From: Bacillota bacterium
GTDB lineage: Bacteria; Bacillota_I; Bacilli_A; ML615J-28; CAG-698
NCBI GenBank assembly: GCA_023410025.1
Contig: JAEYQM010000030.1
Span: 23,868 to 87,867, forward strand
Reading direction: 5' to 3'
DNA length: 64,000 bases
The notes beneath the pieces are model-generated. The model was not told the DNA's origin. It did not search any database and saw only the letters and a list, made by a program, of their open reading frames with translations. Shown here piece by piece: positions 53,396 to 63,258 of this stretch. Position 1 is the stretch's first letter. Every line of letters begins with the position of its first letter. A program made the translations under genes and the position numbers.

Positions 53396-53581
53396 TTACC
53401 AAGAAGATTTAGTAACGCCAGGAATTTGTCCTTGGTGCGCTAATTCTCTAAAGCATACTCGGCATAATTTGAATTTACGGAATACAGAATGTGGTCTTCC
53501 ACAACGTTCACAACGTGTGTATTCTCTAACTTCGAATTTTTGTTTGCGTTTATTCTTGATTTTTAATGATGTCTTTGCCAT
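53396..53581 (-). CDS. rpsZ: 30S ribosomal protein S14, zinc type
   Basis: 61 residues, the short zinc-binding form: [20 protein letters not shown] gives the two CxxC pairs. [25 protein letters not shown] and the C-terminal [13 protein letters not shown] are typical. Confidence 0.97.
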   Translation of the reverse strand: MAKTSLKIKNKRKQKFEVREYTRCERCGRPHSVFRKFKLCRVCFRELAHQGQIPGVTKSSW

Positions 53582-53590
53582 TTTCTTCTC

Positions 53591-54130
53591 CTACTTTCTA
53601 AAAGGTACGCCTAGAAGTTTTAATAATTCTAAGCCCTCTTTATCAGTGTTAGCAGTAGTAACAATAACAATATCCATTCCACGAATCTTTAATACTTTAT
53701 CAAAGTTAATTTCAGGGAAAATTAATTGTTCTTTGATACCTAAAGTATAGTTACCACGACCATCGAAAGAATCTTTTGACAATCCTCTAAAGTCACGTAC
53801 ACGAGGTAATGAAATAGATACTAATTTATCAAAGAATTCTAACATTCTTTCGCCGCGAAGAGTTACTTTACAACCAATTGCAGCACCTTCACGTAATTTA
53901 AAGTTCGCAATTGATTTCTTTGCTTTTGTGATTACTGGTTTTTGACCAGTGATTTGTGTTAATTCATCAACCGCAGAATCTAGGGCTTTTGAATTGTGAA
54001 GTGCATCTCCAACACCCATATTAATTACGATTTTTTCTAACTTAGGTACTTGCATAACTGAAGTATAGTTAAATTCTTTAATTAATGCTGGTACAACATT
54101 ATTTATATAATTTTCTTTTACACGATTCAT
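53591..54130 (-). CDS. rplE: 50S ribosomal protein L5
   Basis: 179 residues. [43 protein letters not shown] and [30 protein letters not shown]. Anchors 5S rRNA in the central protuberance. Confidence 0.97.
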   Translation of the reverse strand: MNRVKENYINNVVPALIKEFNYTSVMQVPKLEKIVINMGVGDALHNSKALDSAVDELTQITGQKPVITKAKKSIANFKLREGAAIGCKVTLRGERMLEFFDKLVSISLPRVRDFRGLSKDSFDGRGNYTLGIKEQLIFPEINFDKVLKIRGMDIVIVTTANTDKEGLELLKLLGVPFRK

Positions 54131-54139
54131 AGTTTCCTC

Positions 54140-54451
54140 CTACTTATCAAGCACAGTCTTTGATTTCAAAGCAACACGTACTTTTTTACCATCAACTACT
54201 TGGTGTGCAACGCGAGTTGCAACTTTCTTTTCAGGATCTAAAATTTGTACGTTAGATGCATGAATTGGAGCTTCTTTCTTGATAATACCACCATCTGGAT
54301 TAGCGTTTGAAGGTTTAGTGTGACGGCTAACAATGTTTACGCCTTCTACAACTACACGGTTTTCATTTACTAAAACTTTTAATACTTTTCCAGTTTTTCC
54401 TTTATCATTACCAGAAATAACGATAACTGTATCTCCTTTTTTAACATTCAT
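54140..54451 (-). CDS. rplX: 50S ribosomal protein L24
   Basis: 103 residues with a KOW motif at the N-terminus ([25 protein letters not shown]) and [14 protein letters not shown]. Initiates 50S assembly. Between rplN and rplE. Confidence 0.97.
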   Translation of the reverse strand: MNVKKGDTVIVISGNDKGKTGKVLKVLVNENRVVVEGVNIVSRHTKPSNANPDGGIIKKEAPIHASNVQILDPEKKVATRVAHQVVDGKKVRVALKSKTVLDK

Positions 54452-54465
54452 AATGTTACCTCCTC

Positions 54466-54834
54466 TTACAGAACTTCAGGAGCTAGAGAAACAATTTTCA
54501 TGAATTCTTTTTCACGAAGTTCACGAGCTACCGGTCCAAAGATACGAGTACCTTTTGGAGTCTTATCCTCTTTGATTATAACTGCTGCGTTATCATCAAA
54601 TTTAATATATGAACCATCATTTCTTCTTAAACCACTTTTAGTTCTTACAATAACTGCTTTAACTACATCACCTTTTTTTACAGTTCCACCTGGAGTAGAT
54701 GATTTTACAGTTGCAACAATGATATCACCAATATTGGCATATCTACGTCTAGTACCACCTAGTACTTTAATAGTTAGTATTTCTTTAGCTCCTGAGTTGT
54801 CAGCTATTACTAATCTAGATTCTTGTTGTATCAT
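54466..54834 (-). CDS. rplN: 50S ribosomal protein L14
   Basis: 122 residues. [42 protein letters not shown] and [26 protein letters not shown] are typical of a near-invariant interface protein. Confidence 0.98.
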   Translation of the reverse strand: MIQQESRLVIADNSGAKEILTIKVLGGTRRRYANIGDIIVATVKSSTPGGTVKKGDVVKAVIVRTKSGLRRNDGSYIKFDDNAAVIIKEDKTPKGTRIFGPVARELREKEFMKIVSLAPEVL

Positions 54835-54848
54835 AGCGACTTTCCTCC

Positions 54849-55109
54849 TTAGATGCTAACTGCCTTGTTAACAATTTCAACTAAACGGAAATGCTTAGTT
54901 TTTGATAATGGTCTTGTTTCCATAATCTTAACTGTATCTCCAATTTTAGCCACATTGTTTTCATCATGGGCAGCAAATTTTTTTGTATATACTACACGTT
55001 TTCCATATAATGGATGTTTACGATAAGTTGTGATTGATACTGTAATTGTCTTATCTGTTTTATCAGATGTAACAACACCAATATAAACTTTACGAGAATT
55101 TCTTTCCAT
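54849..55109 (-). CDS. rpsQ: 30S ribosomal protein S17
   Basis: 86 residues. [44 protein letters not shown] and [23 protein letters not shown]. Start ATG 55109 with GGAGG; the start four codons earlier overlaps the ribosome site. Confidence 0.96.
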   Translation of the reverse strand: MERNSRKVYIGVVTSDKTDKTITVSITTYRKHPLYGKRVVYTKKFAAHDENNVAKIGDTVKIMETRPLSKTKHFRLVEIVNKAVSI

Positions 55110-55123
55110 ATTTACCTCCACCT

Positions 55124-55366
55124 CTATTTAGCAGCGTTAGCGCGTTCAGTAAGGATAGTTTTCATACGAGCAATTTGTTTTTTATTCTTTTTGATTTGTG
55201 CTGTATTTTCTAATTTACCTACTGCTGCTTGAAAACGCAAATTAAATAGTTCTTGTTTCAAATCAGAAATATTTTTTTCAATGGCGGCAACATCTAGCGC
55301 CCTAATCTTGTCAGATTCTGACTCTTTTTTAATTACTTTTACTTCTTCAACTTTTTTCTTTGCCAT
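55124..55366 (-). CDS. rpmC: 50S ribosomal protein L29, N-terminally extended
   Basis: 80 residues against ~65 usually. The L29 core ([35 protein letters not shown]) is preceded by ~20 Lys/Glu-rich residues ([19 protein letters not shown]). Exit-tunnel protein that contacts trigger factor and SRP. Start ATG 55366 right after the rplP stop with GGTGAG. Confidence 0.93.
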   Translation of the reverse strand: MAKKKVEEVKVIKKESESDKIRALDVAAIEKNISDLKQELFNLRFQAAVGKLENTAQIKKNKKQIARMKTILTERANAAK

Positions 55367-55367
55367 T

Positions 55368-55787
55368 TTACTCACCACTTACTTCTTTCTTAACAATTTT
55401 TGTTGTAACTGGAAGTTTAGCAGCCGCAAGTCTTAAAGCTTCGCGAGCAATTGCTTCGTCTACTTCGCCAATTTCAAACATAACTGTTCCACGTTTTACA
55501 ACGGCTACGAATCCTTCTGGGCTACCTTTACCACCACCCATACGTACTTCTAATGGTTTCTTAGTAAGTGCCATATGAGGGAATATTCTTATCCAAACTT
55601 TTCCTAGACGTTTCATATAACGAGTCATGGCAATACGTGCTGCTTCGATTTGTTGCGCAGTAATCCATGCACCTTCTAATGATTGTAAACCAAATTCACC
55701 AAAATCAACTGTTTTAGCTCCCTTTGCCTTACCTTCGTAGCTTACACGGTGTGGTCTACGAAATTTCGTTCTTTTAGGCATTAACAT
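55368..55787 (-). CDS. rplP: 50S ribosomal protein L16
   Basis: 139 residues. [45 protein letters not shown] and [27 protein letters not shown]. Close to the A site of the 50S. AGGAGG upstream. Confidence 0.97.
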   Translation of the reverse strand: MLMPKRTKFRRPHRVSYEGKAKGAKTVDFGEFGLQSLEGAWITAQQIEAARIAMTRYMKRLGKVWIRIFPHMALTKKPLEVRMGGGKGSPEGFVAVVKRGTVMFEIGEVDEAIAREALRLAAAKLPVTTKIVKKEVSGE

Positions 55788-55789
55788 AA

Positions 55790-56437
55790 TTATTTAGCCT
55801 CCTTTTTAGCAGGTAAAACTTCTCCTTTGCAAATCCAAACTTTTACTCCAAGTTTACCATATGTAGTATTTGCTTCGGCAATTGCATAGTCGATGTCAGC
55901 TCTTAATGTATGTAGAGGTACTGTACCTTCAGAATACCCTTCAGCACGAGCCATTTCTGCTCCACCTAAACGTCCTGAAATAGAAGTCTTAATTCCTTTA
56001 GCTCCTGCTTTCATAGTTTGTTGGATAGCTTTCTTTTGTACACGTCTGAATGATGCTCTGTTTTCAAGTTCTTCAGCCATCTTTCTTGCAACTAATGTTG
56101 CATCAAGATCTGGAGTCTTAATCTCAACAACATTTAAGAATACATTCTTTCCTGTTAATTTTTGTAATTTTTCAACAATTTGATTTTTAACTGAACCTTC
56201 ACGTCCAATTACAACACCTGGTTTTGCAGTATGAAGAGTTAATACAATTTTGTTTTTTACTCTTTCAATAGCTATTTTCGATACTTGTGCTCTCTTGTAG
56301 AACTCATTTACAGTATTACGAATTAGTAAATCTTCATGTAAGATTGCAGGTACTTCTTTTTTACTTGCGTACCATTTAGAATCCCAGTCACGAATTATTC
56401 CTAGACGCATTCCTAATGGATTAACTTTTTGTCCCAT
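55790..56437 (-). CDS. rpsC: 30S ribosomal protein S3
   Basis: 215 residues. [26 protein letters not shown] domain [16 protein letters not shown], and [30 protein letters not shown]. mRNA entry tunnel protein. Confidence 0.98.
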   Translation of the reverse strand: MGQKVNPLGMRLGIIRDWDSKWYASKKEVPAILHEDLLIRNTVNEFYKRAQVSKIAIERVKNKIVLTLHTAKPGVVIGREGSVKNQIVEKLQKLTGKNVFLNVVEIKTPDLDATLVARKMAEELENRASFRRVQKKAIQQTMKAGAKGIKTSISGRLGGAEMARAEGYSEGTVPLHTLRADIDYAIAEANTTYGKLGVKVWICKGEVLPAKKEAK

Positions 56438-56448
56438 TGAGATCCTCC

Positions 56449-56784
56449 TTATTTCAACTCATCAAGAACAATCGTAATGTGACTTGTTCTCTTAAGAATT
56501 TCATTTGCGCTACCTTTAGCGCGTGGTAAATATCTTTTCATTGTAACACCTTCATCAACAAATGCTTTTGAGATGTATAAATTACTTTGATCCAATTTGT
56601 TATTATTAACTGCATTAGCTACTGCTGATTTAACAACTTTTTCCACAACTGGGCTTGCTCCTTTTGGAGTCAAACGTAAAATGTTAATTGCATCAGCAAC
56701 TTTCTTTCCTCTAATTAAATCAACTACTAATCTAACTTTACGAGGAGCAATGCGTACAGTTTTTGCGACAGCTTTAACTTCCAT
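56449..56784 (-). CDS. rplV: 50S ribosomal protein L22
   Basis: 111 residues. [38 protein letters not shown] and the tunnel loop [19 protein letters not shown] with conserved end [10 protein letters not shown]. Confidence 0.97.
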   Translation of the reverse strand: MEVKAVAKTVRIAPRKVRLVVDLIRGKKVADAINILRLTPKGASPVVEKVVKSAVANAVNNNKLDQSNLYISKAFVDEGVTMKRYLPRAKGSANEILKRTSHITIVLDELK

Positions 56785-56796
56785 TATTCTCTCCTC

Positions 56797-57072
56797 CTAT
56801 TTCTTAGCTTTCTTGTCTTTACCATGACCACGATATGTACGTGTAGGTGCGAACTCACCTAATTTATGACCAACCATATCTTCAGTTACATATACAGGAA
56901 CATGATCTTTTCCATTATAAACAGCAATTGTTAGACCGATAAATTCGGGGAATATTGTAGATCTTCTTGACCAAGTTTGAATTACCTTTTTAGATTGAAC
57001 GCCTTGAGCTGCTTCAACTTTCTTTAATAAATGGTCATCAATAAATGGTCCTTTTTTTAGTGAACGAGCCAT
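56797..57072 (-). CDS. rpsS: 30S ribosomal protein S19
   Basis: 91 residues. [67 protein letters not shown] in ordered blocks. Head protein, partner of S13. Confidence 0.98.
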   Translation of the reverse strand: MARSLKKGPFIDDHLLKKVEAAQGVQSKKVIQTWSRRSTIFPEFIGLTIAVYNGKDHVPVYVTEDMVGHKLGEFAPTRTYRGHGKDKKAKK

Positions 57073-57087
57073 AATTACCTCCTATAA

Positions 57088-57921
57088 TTATCCGTTACGA
57101 CGGCGAACAATTAACGCAGTCGACTTTTTCTTACTATTACGAGTCTTAACACCAAGAGCAATTTTACCCCATGGAGTAAGTGGTGATTTACGTCCAACTG
57201 GTGATTTACCTTCACCACCACCATGTGGGTGATCATTAGGATTCATTACTGAACCTCTAACTGTAGGTCTAATACCCATATGACGAGTTCTTCCGGCTTT
57301 TCCAATGTTTACGTTCATATAATCTACATTACCAACTGTACCAATTGTAGCACGGCATGATCCTAAAATCTTACGAACTTCACCACTAGTTAAACGAACT
57401 AGAACGTATTTATCTTCACGACCAAGAATTTGAGCGCTAGCTCCTGCACTTCTTACAAGTTGTGCACCATGTCCTGGATATAATTCAATATTATGAATAA
57501 CTGTACCAACTGGAATTTTTTCAATTGGTAATGCATTCCCAACTTTAATATCTACATCAGCACCAGAGTAAACAACTGTACCAACAGTTAATCCTTTTGG
57601 AGCAATAATGTAACGTTTTTCACCATCAGCATAAGCTAATAAAGCGATATTAGCTGTACGGTTTGGATCATATTCAATTGTTTTAACAGTTGCTGGAATT
57701 CCATCCTTATCACGTTTAAAATCAATTACACGATATTTTTGTTTGCTTCCTCCACCTTGGTGACGAACTGTAATTTTACCTTGGTTATTACGTCCACCAT
57801 TTTTAGCAATTGGTGCAAGTAATGATTTTTCTGGTTTGTCAGTTGTGATTTCACTTTTGTAAACCAACACTGACATGTTACGGCGACCGTTTGTGGTAGG
57901 TTTATATTTTTTAATAGGCAT
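57088..57921 (-). CDS. rplB: 50S ribosomal protein L2
   Basis: 277 residues. [42 protein letters not shown], and the conserved peptidyl-transferase loop [21 protein letters not shown]. Subunit association and peptidyl-transferase structure. Confidence 0.98.
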   Translation of the reverse strand: MPIKKYKPTTNGRRNMSVLVYKSEITTDKPEKSLLAPIAKNGGRNNQGKITVRHQGGGSKQKYRVIDFKRDKDGIPATVKTIEYDPNRTANIALLAYADGEKRYIIAPKGLTVGTVVYSGADVDIKVGNALPIEKIPVGTVIHNIELYPGHGAQLVRSAGASAQILGREDKYVLVRLTSGEVRKILGSCRATIGTVGNVDYMNVNIGKAGRTRHMGIRPTVRGSVMNPNDHPHGGGEGKSPVGRKSPLTPWGKIALGVKTRNSKKKSTALIVRRRNG

Positions 57922-57932
57922 TGTACAACCTC

Positions 57933-58217
57933 CTAAATTTCAAATACATCTAAGCTTTGGCCTTCAGCAAGTGTTACGATTGCTTTACGAACAGCTGGAC
58001 GTAAACCTTCATATTTGCCAACTTTACGAGCTTTTTGACGTACATTGATAATGTTTACTGCAGTTACTTTTACGTTGAAAAGTTTTTCTACAGCTTCTTT
58101 AACTTCAATTTTATTAGCCCCTTGCATTACTTCGAAAGTATATTTTCTTTCTTCGATAAGCTTAGTTGTCTTTTCAGTAATTAGAGGACGTTTAATGATT
58201 TCATATAAATTTTTCAT
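57933..58217 (-). CDS. rplW: 50S ribosomal protein L23
   Basis: 94 residues. [46 protein letters not shown]. Docking site for trigger factor and SRP at the exit tunnel. Overlaps rplD by 1 bp. Confidence 0.97.
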   Translation of the reverse strand: MKNLYEIIKRPLITEKTTKLIEERKYTFEVMQGANKIEVKEAVEKLFNVKVTAVNIINVRQKARKVGKYEGLRPAVRKAIVTLAEGQSLDVFEI

Positions 58218-58843
58218 TATTTTAATTCCTCCTCATATTGTTTAATAACTTCTTCAGTTGCAACATATACATCAGCATTGATTAAGTCATAAACACTTAA
58301 GTGTGATTTTGTTTGTACATATACATTTGGAATGTTTCTACCAGCTAAGCTTAAGTTGAAATCTTCTTCACTTGTAATCACAACAATTTTTCTATTTACA
58401 GCATTTAAGTTTTCTAATACTTGAACTAAACTCTTTGTTTTGAAATCTGCTAATTCGATCTTATCAACTACGATAATATCGTTAGATTGGAATCTACTTG
58501 CAAGTAATGATCTTAATGCATTCTTAACTACTTTTTTATTTACTTTTACGCTGTAGCTTCTTGGAGTTGGTCCGAACACTGTTCCCCCACCACGCCATTG
58601 AGGAGCTCTGATTGACCCTTGACGAGCACGACCAGTACCTTTTTGACGCCATGGTTTTCTACCACCACCAGAAACTTCAGTACGAGTCTTAGTTTTATGT
58701 GTTCCTTGACGCATTGCTGCACGTTGTGCATAAATTACATCGAACACTGTTTGCATATTTGGTTGAACAGCAAATACTGATTCGCTAAGTTCTAATTTAC
58801 CAACTTCTGCACCTAATTGATTTAATACTACAATACTAGGCAT
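58217..58843 (-). CDS. rplD: 50S ribosomal protein L4
   Basis: 208 residues. Tunnel extension RQGTHKTKTRTEVSGGGRKP and GSIRAPQWRGGGTVFGPTPR; C-terminal NVYVQTKSHLSVYDLINADVYVATEEV. Macrolide-pocket protein. Confidence 0.97.
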   Translation of the reverse strand: MPSIVVLNQLGAEVGKLELSESVFAVQPNMQTVFDVIYAQRAAMRQGTHKTKTRTEVSGGGRKPWRQKGTGRARQGSIRAPQWRGGGTVFGPTPRSYSVKVNKKVVKNALRSLLASRFQSNDIIVVDKIELADFKTKSLVQVLENLNAVNRKIVVITSEEDFNLSLAGRNIPNVYVQTKSHLSVYDLINADVYVATEEVIKQYEEELK

Positions 58844-58859
58844 CTGTAATTCTCCTTTC

Positions 58860-59513
58860 TTAAGCTAGTGCATCAGGATTTACACTAGCACTATTTGCTT
58901 TAACTGCATTTGAAATTTCAACAAATGAGTTTTTAGCACCAGGCACATTACCCTTGATTAACACAACATTTTTTTCTAAATCGATTTTAACTATTTCTAA
59001 GTTTTGAATAGTTACTTGTTCTCCGCCCATTCTTCCAGCCATTTTTTTGCCCTTCTTAACGCGCGCAGCATTTATATCACCCATAGAACCAGTTCCACGA
59101 TGGTAACCAGATCCATGTGATTTAGGACCGATTGTATGTCCGTAGCGTTTTACAACACCTTGGTAACCTTTCCCTTTAGAAGTTCCCGTTACATCAACGA
59201 TTTCACCTTCTACAAATATATTTGCTTTAACCTCTTGACCTACTTCAAACGCCAACATTTCTTCCCCAGCGATTTCTTTAATGAAGCGCTTAGGGTTTGT
59301 ATTTGCTTTTTTAGCATGTCCTTCTTCTGGTTTAGTGACATTTTTCTTGTCAGCAAAACCTAATTGAACAGATGTATATCCATCCGTTTCCACTGTTTTC
59401 TTTTGTAATACAACGTTTGGAGTAACTTCTACTACAGTAACAGGAACTAAAATTCCATCAGCTGTAAAGATTTGAGTCATTCCAATTTTTTTACCTAAGA
59501 TTCCTTTGGCCAT
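58860..59513 (-). CDS. rplC: 50S ribosomal protein L3
   Basis: 217 residues. [52 protein letters not shown] in ordered blocks, and [28 protein letters not shown]. Initiates 50S assembly. Start ATG 59513 with GGAGGTG; the GTG at 59522 is part of that site. Confidence 0.97.
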   Translation of the reverse strand: MAKGILGKKIGMTQIFTADGILVPVTVVEVTPNVVLQKKTVETDGYTSVQLGFADKKNVTKPEEGHAKKANTNPKRFIKEIAGEEMLAFEVGQEVKANIFVEGEIVDVTGTSKGKGYQGVVKRYGHTIGPKSHGSGYHRGTGSMGDINAARVKKGKKMAGRMGGEQVTIQNLEIVKIDLEKNVVLIKGNVPGAKNSFVEISNAVKANSASVNPDALA

Positions 59514-59535
59514 GAGTTTCACCTCCTACTACTCA

Positions 59536-59841
59536 TTATTTTAAAATAATATCAACACCAGCAGGTATTTCCAAATGAACTAATGTGTCCATAGTTTTTG
59601 GAGTAGTAACTACGATGTCAATTAAACGTTTGTGAGTTCTTCTTTCGAATTGTTCACGACTATCTTTATGTTTGTGTGGTGAACGAATTACAGTGAATAC
59701 CTCTTTTTCTGTTGGAAGTGGAATAGGACCTGAAACTACTGCCCCAGTCTTCTTTGCCGCTTCAACAATTTTCTTTGCAGACTCATCAATAAGTCTGTGA
59801 TCGTAAGAAATTAATTTGATTCTTAACGATTTTCTTGCCAT
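59536..59841 (-). CDS. rpsJ: 30S ribosomal protein S10
   Basis: 101 residues. [64 protein letters not shown]. Also NusE, partner of NusB in antitermination. Start ATG 59841 with AGGAGG. First gene of the ~14-kb S10-spc-alpha operon. Confidence 0.97.
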   Translation of the reverse strand: MARKSLRIKLISYDHRLIDESAKKIVEAAKKTGAVVSGPIPLPTEKEVFTVIRSPHKHKDSREQFERRTHKRLIDIVVTTPKTMDTLVHLEIPAGVDIILK

Positions 59842-59892
59842 TTTATGGTCCTCCTTTCGCATCTCGTGCTTATTAATGTCTTTCTGAATTAC

Positions 59893-59963
59893 CTGAAACA
59901 GTTAAATAGGCAACTCAACCGTGTGTTTCAGCAACCTCAAAAAAACAATGCTTCCTGCGAAGC
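59893..59963 (-). promoter_or_regulatory. Candidate S10 operon leader structure
   Basis: The ~130-nt leader before rpsJ contains GGCTTC(GC)AGGAAGC (59950-59963) and a larger hairpin closed by CTGAAACA / TGTTTCAG (59893-59931). Likely a regulatory or stability element of the operon. Confidence 0.5.
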
Positions 59964-59970
59964 CTTATTT

Positions 59971-59999
59971 AATATACCATATATATAAAGAAAAAGCAA
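59971..59999 (-). promoter_or_regulatory. Promoter of the S10 operon
   Basis: Minus strand TTGCTT (59994-59999), 17 bp, TATATT (59971-59976). The -35 is part of the preceding terminator. Confidence 0.7.
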
Positions 60000-60046
60000 G
60001 AGGAATATAAACTTTTTTTAAAGTTTTTTTCCTACTTGCTTTAATA
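59991..60046 (-). terminator. Terminator of the amidase gene
   Basis: AAAGCAAGTAGGAA and TTCCTCTTGCTTT pair around an A/T-rich loop that itself contains ACTTT/AAAGT; TTCTTT follows. Its 3' arm holds the rpsJ -35. Confidence 0.7.
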
Positions 60047-60064
60047 TTCCATAAACTAATTTTT

Positions 60065-61948
60065 TTATGCTAATTTTGTTGAGAAAGACTTTTCAATGAC
60101 TTTAGCATTATAAGTTGCAGTTACAGAATAATTTAATACATTTCCTGCTTTTGCAGATAAAGAAATTTTTCCTGTATTAGACATTAATGAACTACCACTA
60201 TTCCATATAAATTGAACATCACTCAACTCAGTTTTTGCATATTTTTCTAAAGAAACTAGGTCTAAGAAATTATTCCAATAACCAATATTTCTCATTGCAT
60301 TAGGGCAATTTTTACCTGAGAAGTTATTGTGTTGAAGCACTCTATCAACGCTTAAATTATGTTCAATTAATAACTCAGCAACTAATTTTGCAGTATGTCT
60401 TAATGTTTGTGCATAATCATTTCCTTGGTTAACACATGTTTCAAAACCAATAGAGTTTCTATTTCCTCCACCAGTTGAAATCTTTGCAAAACTTGTACTA
60501 TAGTATGTGCTATTTAAATAATAATTTCCATTTGCACCAATTTCAGAATATAATCCTGATGGAGTAATATCTGAAGTTTTTGCAATTCTTCCAGCTACAA
60601 GTGGAGCAGCAATCTTTGATTTAACTCCGTTGAATTCATAATAGCCATCAGTACTAATTGTAATAACTGGATACTTAGTCGTTGCTTTAACGCCGGTATC
60701 TGTTAACTTAAATTGCATCGATCCATCCCCGGCATGCCATGCAACTTCATCAGTTGGAATACTTTGATAGTTTCCAGTAGCGTCTGTTGCAAAATGCCAT
60801 GAAGCTGAGTCATATCCATTATATAATAAGTTTTGGTGCGTTTGTCCCCCAGCACCTGTATTATTGTTAGCAGTATCATGAATTGTAATAAATTCTACAC
60901 TGTATAATTTTGTACCTGGTCTAGATCCACCAATAGGCATTAATTTTTGATTATAAATTATAGCTTGTTCGTTTGTATATAATGGTAAATAGTTGAAACT
61001 TTGATTCATACCAGCGTATGATGAAAATGTTAATTGACTGATCTCAGGAACAGCAATTGCATTTAAGAAAGATTCAATTTTTTCATCTTTTGTTGAAACA
61101 GTTTTGGCAGCTACAACTAAAGAGAATTCAACTTCACTTTTCACACCATCTAGATAAAAATATAACACTAATGTTACATAACGGTCAAATGGATAGCGAG
61201 TTACTTTTCCACTTGTTGAGATAACACCTGTATTACTTGATTCCCAAATTAAATCAACATTATATTTAGCATATTTAATTGGTAAAGTAAGTTCAGACGA
61301 TACTAATCTTTCTTTAATATAATTAGCAGTTATCCATTGTTTGATTTCTGCTTCTTTATCAGCAAGAGTACTACCCTTTGCCTTCAATTCGATTGTATAA
61401 TCATATTTTTTACCATCAAACTCAACTGAGTAAGCAATAATAAACTTTGTATCTTCAGCTGGTTTAATGTATTTACCTTCATTTGTGAATACTTCTTTAT
61501 TGCTTGAATTCCAAGTAACGATATAATCTTCGCCAAAGTTAACTTTCACTTCATAATCTCTTGTGATTATAGAGCTAAATTGATCAGCAAATTTTTCAGC
61601 TACTTCCTCATGTGTATATCTAATAACTCTTATAGTCTTTGTTCCCACATACATTTCCCCATTATAAATGATTGTATATTCTAAAGTAGCCTCAGCAGAG
61701 TCATCTCTTAATAAAGCTGTACCATTATCATTAATAATACTTGGACTAAGTGAAATCCATATAATTTGCCCACCTAACTCTGGGTTAGTTACTGGCAATT
61801 CATAAGTTCCTATTATTTTGTTTGGTACATTACTTTCTACCCATACTATATAAGCCTCTAAATTTTCTTCTTGTTTTTCGGGTTCAGCAATAGAACACCC
61901 CACTAAAAAAAGCAACATAAGAATAAATAAAAATTTTAACTTATTCAA
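60065..61948 (-). CDS. N-acetylmuramoyl-L-alanine amidase lipoprotein with Ig-like repeats
   Basis: 627 residues. Lipobox LVGC (Cys18) anchors it outside the membrane. Residues ~30-290 hold three Ig-like modules, each with V-x-W-x-S-S/x-N and G-K motifs (VTWNSSNKEVFTNEGKYI; LIWESSNTGVISTSGKV). The central amidase_2 domain (~350-560) has zinc ligands in ITIHDTANNN and VLQHNNFSGKNCP, WHFATDATG, VAWHAGDG and IGFETCVN. A further Ig-like module ends the protein (VQFIWNSGSSLMSNTGKISL). It cleaves the MurNAc-L-Ala bond; could serve wall turnover, separation or spore processes. Ribosome site AAGGAG. Confidence 0.88.
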   Translation of the reverse strand: MNKLKFLFILMLLFLVGCSIAEPEKQEENLEAYIVWVESNVPNKIIGTYELPVTNPELGGQIIWISLSPSIINDNGTALLRDDSAEATLEYTIIYNGEMYVGTKTIRVIRYTHEEVAEKFADQFSSIITRDYEVKVNFGEDYIVTWNSSNKEVFTNEGKYIKPAEDTKFIIAYSVEFDGKKYDYTIELKAKGSTLADKEAEIKQWITANYIKERLVSSELTLPIKYAKYNVDLIWESSNTGVISTSGKVTRYPFDRYVTLVLYFYLDGVKSEVEFSLVVAAKTVSTKDEKIESFLNAIAVPEISQLTFSSYAGMNQSFNYLPLYTNEQAIIYNQKLMPIGGSRPGTKLYSVEFITIHDTANNNTGAGGQTHQNLLYNGYDSASWHFATDATGNYQSIPTDEVAWHAGDGSMQFKLTDTGVKATTKYPVITISTDGYYEFNGVKSKIAAPLVAGRIAKTSDITPSGLYSEIGANGNYYLNSTYYSTSFAKISTGGGNRNSIGFETCVNQGNDYAQTLRHTAKLVAELLIEHNLSVDRVLQHNNFSGKNCPNAMRNIGYWNNFLDLVSLEKYAKTELSDVQFIWNSGSSLMSNTGKISLSAKAGNVLNYSVTATYNAKVIEKSFSTKLA

Positions 61949-62029
61949 AACTTATTCTCCTTTCTTTTTGTTTATAACTAGAGTATACCATAAAAACGCT
62001 TTTATTTCCAACACTTTTTTATTTTTTTA

Positions 62030-62126
62030 GAATAATTTTTTAAACAAATATTTGGTAATTTTACTTTTAATTTTTTCTAAAATAATTTTCTAAACAAAAA
62101 TTTGGCAAATTTACTTTTTGATTTGT
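62030..62126. repeat. Imperfect ~49-bp tandem duplication at the 3' end of a small gene
   Basis: Two copies (about 62030-62077 and 62079-62126). On the minus strand the second codes SKFAKFLFRKLF-stop (the end of the small ORF) and the first, in another frame, SKITKYLFKKLF-stop. Confidence 0.65.
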
Positions 62127-62196
62127 TGTTTTTTTCTTCAATCCATTTTTCGTATATATCAATTTGCTTATCAATTTCTTTGAAAAATTTGTTCAT
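62077..62196 (-). CDS. 39-residue small basic protein
   Basis: MNKFFKEIDKQIDIYEKWIE followed by a Lys-rich stretch and the end KFAKFLFRKLF. GGGAGG lies 7 nt before ATG 62196. Charged amphipathic helix without a TM segment. Function unknown. It sits between the amidase gene and a YjcZ-like gene, in a group of small sporulation-type genes. Confidence 0.6.
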   Translation of the reverse strand: MNKFFKEIDKQIDIYEKWIEEKNNKSKSKFAKFLFRKLF

Positions 62197-62213
62197 ATTA
62201 TTCCTCCCTTTTA

Positions 62214-62242
62214 TATAATAAAAGAGGATTTCTCCTCTTTAT
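62214..62242 (-). terminator. Terminator after the YjcZ-like gene
   Basis: AAAGAGGA-GAAA-TCCTCTTT followed by TATTATAT on the minus strand; imperfect T-run. Confidence 0.65.
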
Positions 62243-62253
62243 GCCAATACTAT

Positions 62254-62397
62254 TTAAAACCAAGCAGCGCCAACAATAGCTAAAAGAATAAATAATACTA
62301 GTACGAATGCAAAACCGCTAGTACGGTTTTGAAAACCACCACATGGATCGCAACAAGGGTTAGGCATACAGCAAGGATTATTTTGATAGTTATTCAT
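62254..62397 (-). CDS. YjcZ-like sporulation miniprotein, Cys-rich
   Basis: 47 residues. N-terminus rich in Asn, Pro and Cys (MNNYQNNPCCMPNPCCDPCG) followed by one TM helix FAFVLVLFILLAIVGAAWF. Same plan as the product at 26805-26951 and as YjcZ-family proteins. GGAGG 6 nt before ATG 62397 and a CATAATATA box 20 bp upstream. Confidence 0.85.
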   Translation of the reverse strand: MNNYQNNPCCMPNPCCDPCGGFQNRTSGFAFVLVLFILLAIVGAAWF

Positions 62398-62417
62398 AAT
62401 ATTCCTCCTTTCAATTC

Positions 62418-62426
62418 TATATTATG
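62418..62426 (-). promoter_or_regulatory. CATAATATA box before the YjcZ-like gene
   Basis: Minus-strand CATAATATA, 20 bp upstream of the ATG, identical to the boxes at 26101, 26775 and 31386. Confidence 0.5.
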
Positions 62427-62502
62427 ATAAATTTAAGATAATGACAATAATATTAATATAATTTCATTATCATTCATATAATTTTCTATAAGGGGGATTT
62501 AT

Positions 62503-63258
62503 ATGAATACAAAATCTATTGTCTATTACAATTATGATGTTGATGCGAAACAGTTTGAAAACCAGACAACATCTAATTATTGTTTTTTTGAATATCGTGA
62601 AATTGATATCGTAACTTCCAAAAAGGTTAATAAGGAATTTTTCAAACCTGATGATATCCTTGATTATACAATTTCTTTATCAAATCAAGGTACATACAAG
62701 GCTACAAAATTAGTAATTACTGACTTATTACCCGAACAAGCTTTACTAGGTTTAGTTAATATTTATTCTTACATTGAACATAATTTTAATTATAAAACTG
62801 TTGATGATAAATTAATTATTGAACTTGATTTTTTAAATGAGAAAGAAACTGTTCATATCTGTTACTCAGCTAAAGTAAATAATTTACTTGAAATTAACAA
62901 AAATCTAATTACTAAAGTAGTTGGAACAAGTGATGAGGATTATTCATTTACATCTAATGAATTAACTATTTTCCAAAAGTATGCCCGCGTATTATGTAAT
63001 AAAAAAATGAGTAGCATTATCTACCCAAATCGTGATTTTGAGACAACTATTACCATTACTAATGTAGGTAATGAGGTGGCTAACAATATTAATGTTTTTG
63101 ATCAATTTCTTGATAAATTTGTATTAAAGAAAATTTTAATTGATAATGAAGAGATAGTTAGTTATTCATTAGATCAAAGTAGGTTAAAAATAAAAATTGA
63201 CAACTTAGAACCTAATATTACTAAAACTATTTCTATTTATGGCTTATTAAAAAAATGA
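62503..63258 (+). CDS. DUF11-repeat protein without signal peptide
   Basis: 251 residues, two DUF11-type beta-sandwich units: residues ~38-135 (DILDYTISLSNQGTYKATKLVITDLLPEQ) and ~165-250 (RDFETTITITNVGNEVANNINVFDQFLDKF). DUF11 units are usually in secreted surface proteins, but no signal peptide or anchor is present here. Similar intracellular DUF11 proteins occur in spore formers. Ribosome site AAGGGGG before ATG 62503; a sigma-E-like CATATAAT lies at 62475-62482. Role unknown. Confidence 0.75.
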   Translation: MNTKSIVYYNYDVDAKQFENQTTSNYCFFEYREIDIVTSKKVNKEFFKPDDILDYTISLSNQGTYKATKLVITDLLPEQALLGLVNIYSYIEHNFNYKTVDDKLIIELDFLNEKETVHICYSAKVNNLLEINKNLITKVVGTSDEDYSFTSNELTIFQKYARVLCNKKMSSIIYPNRDFETTITITNVGNEVANNINVFDQFLDKFVLKKILIDNEEIVSYSLDQSRLKIKIDNLEPNITKTISIYGLLKK

